Part shown: positions 5,758 through 10,854 of the stretch, piece by piece | How the letters are laid out: every line of letters starts with the position of its first letter | Numbering within the stretch: position 1 is the stretch's first letter | Assembly (NCBI GenBank): GCA_022601215.1 | Contig: JAHZIZ010000278.1 | Coordinates: forward strand, 1-10,854 | Direction of reading: 5' to 3' | DNA length: 10,854 nt | Origin: Bacteroidota bacterium | GTDB lineage: Bacteria > Bacteroidota > Bacteroidia > Flavobacteriales > Flavobacteriaceae | Position numbers and translations under genes: made by a program | Notes under the pieces: model-generated | What the model saw: only the letters and a program-made list of their open reading frames with translations | Database searches by the model: none | Told to the model about the DNA's origin: nothing

Positions 5758-7509
5758 CTATTGTATATCTACAATTAAATTTAATTCGTTTAGTTGTTCT
5801 TCATCAATAGGTGCTGGAGCGTCTATCATTACATCGCGACCAGCATTGTTTTTTGGAAATGCGATAAAGTCTCTAATGGTTTCTTGCCCTCCAAGAATAG
5901 ATACCAATCTATCCAAACCAAAGGCAATTCCTCCGTGGGGGGGAGCTCCGTATTCAAATGCATCCATAAGGAAACCGAACTGTGCTTTGGCTTCTTCTTC
6001 TGAAAATCCTAAGTGTCTCAACATGATGGCTTGAGTTTCTTTATCGTGTATTCTAATAGATCCTCCGCCGATTTCATTTCCATTTAAAACCAAGTCGTAT
6101 GCATTTGCTTTTACATTACCGGGTTCTGTATCTAGTAGCTCAATCTGTCCTGGTTTCGGCGAGGTAAAGGGATGATGCATGGCATGATAATGTCCCGTTT
6201 CTTCGTCCAATTCTAATAGTGGAAAATCAATAACCCATAATGGGGCGAACTCATCAGCTTTTCTCAAACCAAGACGTTCTGCTAGCTCCATTCGTAAAGC
6301 ACTCATTTGAGCTCGTACCTTATTCGTCTCTCCTGATAGTATGCAAATTAGGTCGCCTGGATTGGCACCAGTGGCTTCTGCCCATTTGGCCAAATCGTCT
6401 TGATTGTAAAATTTATCCACAGAAGATTTAAAGCTACCGTCGTCATTACATCTGGAATATACCATTCCAAGGGCACCAACTTGAGGGCGCTTTACCCAAT
6501 CGATTAATTTGTCAATTTCCTTTCGTGTAAATGAATTTCCACCAGGCACCGCGATTCCAACAACAAGTTCGGCCGAGTTGAATACCTTAAAGTCTTTGTG
6601 TTGAGCTATCGCATTTAGTTCGCCAAATTCCATACCAAAACGGATGTCTGGTTTGTCATTACCGTATCTTTGCATAGCGTCGTCATAAGTCATGCGCGGA
6701 AATTTCCCTATCTCAACGTTGTTGATTTCTTTAAGTAAATGACGTGTTAGTCCTTCAAAAGTATTTAGAATATCCTCTTGCTCAATAAACGCCATTTCAC
6801 AATCAATTTGTGTGAATTCAGGTTGTCTGTCAGCTCGTAAATCTTCATCTCGGAAACACTTTACAATTTGGAAGTATTGGTCCATTCCACCTACCATAAG
6901 CAGTTGCTTAAAAGTTTGTGGAGATTGTGGTAAGGCATAAAATTGGCCTTCGTTCATTCGGCTTGGGACTACAAAGTCTCTAGCGCCTTCAGGGGTTGAT
7001 TTAATTAGGTAGGGAGTTTCTACTTCCACGAAATCCTTTTGCGAAAGATAATTGCGCACCGCCATGGTTACTTTATGTCTAAAAATCAGATTTTCCCTAA
7101 CAGGATTTCGTCTAATGTCAAGGTAACGATATTTCATTCGGAGGTCTTCACCGCCATCTGTTTCGTCTTCAATAGTAAAAGGGGGAGTGATGGATTCGTT
7201 GAGTATATTAATCTCGGAAACCAAAATTTCAATATCACCAGTAGGAATGTTAGGGTTTTTTGACTCACGTTCAATGACAGTTCCCGTCACTTGAATCACA
7301 AATTCTCGACCGAGGCTACTAGCAATCACCATCATGGCTTTAGGCGTCCGTTCTTCGTCAAAAATAAGTTGAGTGATTCCGTAGCGATCACGAAGATCTA
7401 CCCAAATCATAAAGCCCTTATTTCTAGTTTTTTGAACCCATCCGGCAAGGGTTACAGTTTCCTTTATATGTGAGGAACGCAGGGCTCCATTATTGTGTGT
7501 TCTATACAT
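5758..7509 (-). CDS. aspS: Aspartyl-tRNA synthetase (bacterial type)
   Basis: Cytoplasmic class IIb synthetase that charges tRNA-Asp. The 583-residue protein has the complete bacterial layout. An N-terminal OB-fold anticodon-binding domain spans about 1-105 ([11 protein letters not shown], then VDLRDRYG). The catalytic domain includes EGARDF (174-179), QSPQ (195-198) and class II motif 2, [10 protein letters not shown] (219-228). The bacteria-specific GAD insertion covers about 285-420. The catalytic core then resumes with [10 protein letters not shown] (442-451) and motif 3, [11 protein letters not shown] (526-536), whose arginine contacts ATP. No key residue is missing. The start is the ATG at 7507-7509, which gives the normal N-terminus [11 protein letters not shown]; the sequence before it is A-rich without a Shine-Dalgarno sequence. 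It leads a unit with the small membrane-protein gene 9 bases downstream, and is divergent from the SusC-like gene. Confidence 0.97.
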   Translation of the reverse strand: MYRTHNNGALRSSHIKETVTLAGWVQKTRNKGFMIWVDLRDRYGITQLIFDEERTPKAMMVIASSLGREFVIQVTGTVIERESKNPNIPTGDIEILVSEINILNESITPPFTIEDETDGGEDLRMKYRYLDIRRNPVRENLIFRHKVTMAVRNYLSQKDFVEVETPYLIKSTPEGARDFVVPSRMNEGQFYALPQSPQTFKQLLMVGGMDQYFQIVKCFRDEDLRADRQPEFTQIDCEMAFIEQEDILNTFEGLTRHLLKEINNVEIGKFPRMTYDDAMQRYGNDKPDIRFGMEFGELNAIAQHKDFKVFNSAELVVGIAVPGGNSFTRKEIDKLIDWVKRPQVGALGMVYSRCNDDGSFKSSVDKFYNQDDLAKWAEATGANPGDLICILSGETNKVRAQMSALRMELAERLGLRKADEFAPLWVIDFPLLELDEETGHYHAMHHPFTSPKPGQIELLDTEPGNVKANAYDLVLNGNEIGGGSIRIHDKETQAIMLRHLGFSEEEAKAQFGFLMDAFEYGAPPHGGIAFGLDRLVSILGGQETIRDFIAFPKNNAGRDVMIDAPAPIDEEQLNELNLIVDIQ

Positions 7510-7535
7510 TTTTTATCTTTTCATAAACAAGGCTG

Positions 7536-7543
7536 CAAATTTA
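7536..7543 (-). promoter_or_regulatory. Putative aspS -7 promoter element (TAAATTTG)
   Basis: Exact TAnnTTTG match on the - strand, 26 bases upstream of the aspS ATG, a spacing similar to that of the cold-shock gene promoter. No TTG lies 17-23 bases further upstream, so the call depends on the -7 element alone. Confidence 0.5.
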
Positions 7544-7617
7544 TAAAGATTATCGGGGATTACCTTGTTTCGGTTAAAATATAGTTGATTGGGTATCAGT
7601 TCGTTCAATTGAAACCT

Positions 7618-7625
7618 TAATTTTG
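7618..7625 (+). promoter_or_regulatory. Candidate distal -7 element for the SusC/SusD operon (TAATTTTG)
   Basis: Exact TAnnTTTG match, which would give a leader of about 80-85 bases before the ATG at 7715. The nearest TTG (7589-7591) is 26 bases upstream, beyond the usual spacing. A perfect 10-bp palindrome, TTCAATTGAA at 7604-7613, sits just before it. This site competes with the proximal candidate at 7657-7689. Confidence 0.4.
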
Positions 7626-7656
7626 AATGATTCTATTGAAAAAAAATGAGTTATTC

Positions 7657-7689
7657 TTTGGTTTAAATGAAGAATTAAAACTATTTTCG
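7657..7689 (+). promoter_or_regulatory. Candidate proximal promoter for the SusC/SusD operon (TTTG-N21-TATTTTCG)
   Basis: TTTG at 7657-7660 is followed after 21 bases by TATTTTCG at 7682-7689, which has five of the six fixed -7 bases (C for T in the second-last position). It lies 25 bases before the SusC start codon, the same distance as the -7 elements of aspS and the cold-shock gene. Spacing favours this site and exact sequence favours the distal one. Confidence 0.4.
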
Positions 7690-7714
7690 ATGTATTAACA
7701 AAAACTTAATAATT

Positions 7715-10648
7715 ATGAAACAAACCAACGTTAATTACAGGATACTCCTGTTTTTATTTCTTTTGCCTTGTTTCGTGTTTGCACAAAATACGATAACGGG
7801 TAAAGTAAGTATGGATAACGGAGAGTCTATGCCATTCGCAAATGTGATTGAAAAAGGCACCTCCAATGGTACCACTACCGATTTTGACGGTACTTATTCG
7901 ATTGAGGTTAGCAGCTTTCCTGCAACCTTAGAATTTTCTGCATTAGGATTTTCAACAGTTGAACAGCAAGTTACAGCTGCTGGAACTACTGATGCGGTTA
8001 TGTCAGAATCAGCTCAAGCTCTTGATGAGGTAATTATCACGGGTCTTGGTACATCGATTAAGCGTGCCAATGCAGCTAATGCTGTATCCAGTGTAAGCGC
8101 CGAAGAATTAGTAGGTACTACTGGACAAACAACTGTAGACGGAGCCTTATATGGTAAAGTTACCGGGGTGAACATTACTTCTTCTTCTGGAGCGCCAGGA
8201 GGTGGTTTTGCATTACGTCTACGTGGTATTTCATCTATTAATGGTAATAACCAACCATTAATTATTGTAGATGGAGTATATATTAATAATGTTGAAGTTC
8301 CTTCGGGGCTTCGTTTTGCGTCAGGTGCGAACCGTGCCAATGAAGAGAATGGTGCAAACCGTTTGGCGGATTTAGATCCTAATGATATTGAAGATATTGA
8401 AATCTTAAAAGGATCTTCTGCTGCTGCTATCTATGGACAACGTGGTAACGCAGGTGTAATTATCATTACTACTAAACGTGGTAAGCTTGGAAAAACTAAA
8501 ATTAGCTTTAGCCAAGACGTGGGGGTTAACAAAATCTCTAATAGATTAGGGATTCGCCCATGGACAGCACAATCTGTAGAAGATACATTTGGAGCTGGAG
8601 AGAGAGCTAAATTTGAGTCTGTAATTGCTAATCGTGGTCAATTATATGACTATGAAGATATTATTTATGGAGAAACTGGATTTATCAACGAGACTCGTTT
8701 AAGTGCGACTGGTGGTAATGAGAAAACTAAGTTTTACGTAGGTGGTGGTTTTAGAGATGAAGAAGGTATTATCAAAAACACAGGGTTTGACCGTTTCTCT
8801 GTAAGAGGTAACATCGAACACAAAATCTCTAATACATTTGATATTACTTCAACGAGTAATTACATTAGAAGTAACTCGAGTCGTTCTTTCACAGGAAACG
8901 AAAATGAAGGAGGGTTGAGTTATGGTTATACATTAGCCTTTACGCGTCCTTGGAATAACTTATTTCCAGATGCTCAAGGAAACTATCCTAATAACCCAAC
9001 ATTTGCTGGTAACTCAATTTTTGTGAGAGATCAAGCGAAGAATGAAGATACAAACAACCGTTTTATTCAAGGTATGACTTTAAATACAAAGATTCTTACT
9101 ACGGATACAAACAGAGTTAAGTTGATTTTAAGTGGAGGTGCGGATGTTTTATCTAACCAGACATATGTATATGTTCCGGAGATACATCAATCTCAGCAGG
9201 GTACATTAAACCCAGGATTTATTGCTGAAGGTAATAACAACTTTACACAGTTCAATGCTCAGACTATTGCAGTATGGGATCACGACGCTATGGGAGGTGA
9301 CCTTGGGTTAACGACTCAGGCAGGTATGACTTATTTATACCAAGACACTAATACGTTGTTAAATATTGGACAAGGATTATTAGCAAACCAAACAAGTGTA
9401 GATAATTCTGCGGCACAAAGTTTCAACCAATTCCTATCTACTGAGAAGGATTTCGGTATGTTTGGACAATTAGAAGGTAACTATAAGGATCAGATTATTG
9501 CAACTGTTGGATATCGTTTAGATAAGTCAACTCGAAATGGTGATCCAAATGAATTTTATGGTTTCCCAAAGGCTTCGTTAGCATTGAATTTAGCTAATAT
9601 GGATTTTTGGAATTTAGATGCTGTAAATCAATTAAAACTTCGTGGAGCCTATGGTGAAACAGGTGCTCCAGCACAATTTGGCGCAAATTTCACAAGTTAT
9701 ACTGGAACCACTGTAGGAGATGGGTCTGTAGGTCAAACATTAGGAGGAGCTAAAGGTGATCCTAATATTGAGCCAGAAACAGCTCGTGAATTAGAGTTTG
9801 GTTTAGACTTAGGAATTTTAGATAGTCGAATCAATCTTGAAGCAACGTACTATAAGAAGCAAGTGGATGACTTAATCTTGACAAGAGCTTTACCTGGTTC
9901 TTCTGGATTTACTCGTGAAACTACGAACTTAGCAGATATGGAAAATAAAGGAATTGAATTAGCATTATCTGCAGACGTAGTTCGTGCTGAAAACTTTTCT
10001 TGGAACACAAGAGTTCAATGGTACAAGAACCAATCTGAAGTAACAAGATTAGACGTTCCTGCATTTGCACAGCCAGGTGCTGGTTTCGGAACTGGATTAG
10101 GTACTTTCTTTATTGAAGAAGGTCAGCCAGTAACTCAGCTAGTAGGTAATATTGATGGTGAGTTAACTCAAGTGGGTGATGTAGAGCCTGATTTCCAAAT
10201 GTCGTGGAGTAACAATATTACGTTGTTTAAGCAATTTGACGTATCATTCTTATTTCAATTAAAAGAAGGTGGTGATAACCTTAACTTATCTAGATTCTTA
10301 ACTGATTTAGGTCAGGTGTCTCCAGATCTTGAGACACAAGCAGGTCAAGATCGTTTAGCATCTCCAACTAATGCACTTCGTTTCGTAGAAGATGCTGGAT
10401 ACCTTAGATTAAGGGAAGCAGCTCTTTACTACAGAGTACCTACAAAATTTGTAGAAAGTGTTTTTGGAGGAACTGTAGAAGGTGTGAAATTAGGAGCTTC
10501 GGGAAGAAACTTATTTACTAGCACTGATTATAGTAGTTATGATCCTGAAACCTCTGTTAACGGTGGAGCGGGACTTTCTAGTGGTATTGAGGTAACTCCA
10601 TTCCCAAGTTCTACACAAGTGTATTTTCACTTAAATGTTAACTTTTAA
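7715..10648 (+). CDS. SusC/RagA-family TonB-dependent outer-membrane transporter
   Basis: Outer-membrane beta-barrel that imports oligomeric nutrients with energy from TonB-ExbBD, working with a SusD-type lid. The 977 residues contain: signal peptide 1-23 (cut likely after VFA); a carboxypeptidase-regulatory-like beta domain at about 26-100 (ITGKV, then FDGTYSIEV); a TonB-box-like segment DEVIITG at 104-110; and the plug at about 115-255. The plug carries the SusC signatures LRLRGISSINGNNQPLIIVDG (168-187 and following residue) and ILKGSSAAAIYG (230-241), leading to IIITTKRG. A barrel fills the remainder and ends in HLNVNF, with the terminal aromatic typical of outer-membrane barrels. There is no N-terminal STN domain, so anti-sigma signalling through this protein is not expected. 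The SusD-like gene starts 11 bases after its stop, giving a classic susCD pair. No carbohydrate-active enzyme, sulfatase or regulator is visible in the window, so the substrate (glycan, peptide or other) cannot be assigned. Confidence 0.95.
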   Translation: MKQTNVNYRILLFLFLLPCFVFAQNTITGKVSMDNGESMPFANVIEKGTSNGTTTDFDGTYSIEVSSFPATLEFSALGFSTVEQQVTAAGTTDAVMSESAQALDEVIITGLGTSIKRANAANAVSSVSAEELVGTTGQTTVDGALYGKVTGVNITSSSGAPGGGFALRLRGISSINGNNQPLIIVDGVYINNVEVPSGLRFASGANRANEENGANRLADLDPNDIEDIEILKGSSAAAIYGQRGNAGVIIITTKRGKLGKTKISFSQDVGVNKISNRLGIRPWTAQSVEDTFGAGERAKFESVIANRGQLYDYEDIIYGETGFINETRLSATGGNEKTKFYVGGGFRDEEGIIKNTGFDRFSVRGNIEHKISNTFDITSTSNYIRSNSSRSFTGNENEGGLSYGYTLAFTRPWNNLFPDAQGNYPNNPTFAGNSIFVRDQAKNEDTNNRFIQGMTLNTKILTTDTNRVKLILSGGADVLSNQTYVYVPEIHQSQQGTLNPGFIAEGNNNFTQFNAQTIAVWDHDAMGGDLGLTTQAGMTYLYQDTNTLLNIGQGLLANQTSVDNSAAQSFNQFLSTEKDFGMFGQLEGNYKDQIIATVGYRLDKSTRNGDPNEFYGFPKASLALNLANMDFWNLDAVNQLKLRGAYGETGAPAQFGANFTSYTGTTVGDGSVGQTLGGAKGDPNIEPETARELEFGLDLGILDSRINLEATYYKKQVDDLILTRALPGSSGFTRETTNLADMENKGIELALSADVVRAENFSWNTRVQWYKNQSEVTRLDVPAFAQPGAGFGTGLGTFFIEEGQPVTQLVGNIDGELTQVGDVEPDFQMSWSNNITLFKQFDVSFLFQLKEGGDNLNLSRFLTDLGQVSPDLETQAGQDRLASPTNALRFVEDAGYLRLREAALYYRVPTKFVESVFGGTVEGVKLGASGRNLFTSTDYSSYDPETSVNGGAGLSSGIEVTPFPSSTQVYFHLNVNF

Positions 10649-10659
10649 TAAAATTGATT

Positions 10660-10854
10660 ATGAAAAACATATATAGAAAAATAACCTTATTGGGGATGGC
10701 GGTAGCTACTATGTTAGTCACTTCTTGTTCCTTTGATGAGCAGACAGACCCTAATGGACCCAGCGTAGATGGTGTTCAGTCTGAAGCTACTATTGGTCAG
10801 TTAAATGAACTTGTGATTGGTGTAGAAGCTTCTTTCAGAAATGGATTGGCTATC
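10660..10854 (+). CDS. SusD/RagB-family surface lipoprotein, N-terminal part (cut by window edge)
   Basis: The first 65 codons are open to the window end. The N-terminus is a lipoprotein signal: basic start MKNIYRK, hydrophobic stretch, lipobox VTSC with Cys23 as the lipidated residue. The next residues, SFDEQTDPNG, are acidic close to the cysteine, which fits the surface-export signal described for Bacteroidota lipoproteins. Residues about 46-65 (GQLNELVIGVEASFRNG) look like the first tetratricopeptide-type helix of SusD proteins. The partner role follows from the position 11 bases after the SusC-like gene: SusD proteins cap the transporter and capture substrate at the cell surface. The family is inferred from these features and the context; the ligand-binding part lies outside the window. 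Confidence 0.88.
   Translation, partial: MKNIYRKITLLGMAVATMLVTSCSFDEQTDPNGPSVDGVQSEATIGQLNELVIGVEASFRNGLAI

Noticed and set aside
5216..6034. Several + strand frames over the cold-shock, membrane-protein and aspS genes.
   Set aside because: They are antisense shadows of well-supported - strand genes and show no motifs or initiation signals.
8014..8340. 108-codon - strand frame inside the SusC-like gene.
   Set aside because: It lies wholly within a clearly coding gene in the opposite direction, and its translation is low-complexity mirror sequence with no domain.
8311..8372. Repeat-like protein segment GANRANEENGANRLAD in the SusC plug.
   Set aside because: It is a familiar plug-domain segment in this SusC subfamily as I recall it, not a duplicated DNA repeat.
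1..10854. Possible CRISPR array, insertion sequence, tRNA or rRNA gene, riboswitch or defence module.
   Set aside because: No regularly spaced repeats, transposase, cloverleaf-like or rRNA sequence was seen; the gaps between genes are about 200 bases or less and are explained by promoters and terminators.

Overview
The window looks like chromosome of a marine-type member of the Flavobacteriia (Bacteroidota). Five things point there: a secreted peptidase with a type IX secretion (T9SS) C-terminal sorting domain, a SusC/SusD-type outer-membrane uptake pair, TAnnTTTG-type -7 promoter elements in front of several genes, AT-rich leaders with almost no Shine-Dalgarno sequence, and Flavobacteriia-like variants of Dxs and AspRS. 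These assignments rest on motif recognition by eye; no database search was run.

Layout, left to right. Positions 1-214 are the left edge and the leader of a large secreted M36 (fungalysin) metallopeptidase (215-2791, +). A symmetrical hairpin terminator (2813-2844) separates it from dxs (2843-4621, -), the first enzyme of non-mevalonate isoprenoid synthesis. dxs is divergent from tadA (4698-5147, +), the tRNA adenosine deaminase, across a short gap that holds a promoter for each. tadA converges on a single-domain cold-shock protein gene (5210-5407, -), with a hairpin between them that mainly serves the latter. Next come a small two-helix membrane protein (5503-5748, -) and aspS (5758-7509, -), which form a two-gene unit with a 9-nt gap. 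A 205-bp divergent promoter region leads to a SusC/RagA-family TonB-dependent transporter (7715-10648, +), followed 11 nt later by the start of its SusD-like lipoprotein partner (10660 to the window edge).

Functionally this is housekeeping (isoprenoid precursor, tRNA modification, tRNA charging, RNA chaperone) flanked by two surface-nutrition modules: a secreted protease and an outer-membrane uptake complex. Protease and transporter could both serve use of polymeric organic matter, but they are about 5 kb apart with housekeeping genes between them, so a shared pathway is only a guess. I found no CRISPR array, IS element, rRNA or tRNA gene, prophage or defence system, and nothing that is clearly a new biological system. 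The most useful second-look items are the apparently leaderless GTG start of dxs, the corrected tadA start, the aspS-linked small membrane protein, and the SusCD pair with no visible enzymes to reveal its substrate.
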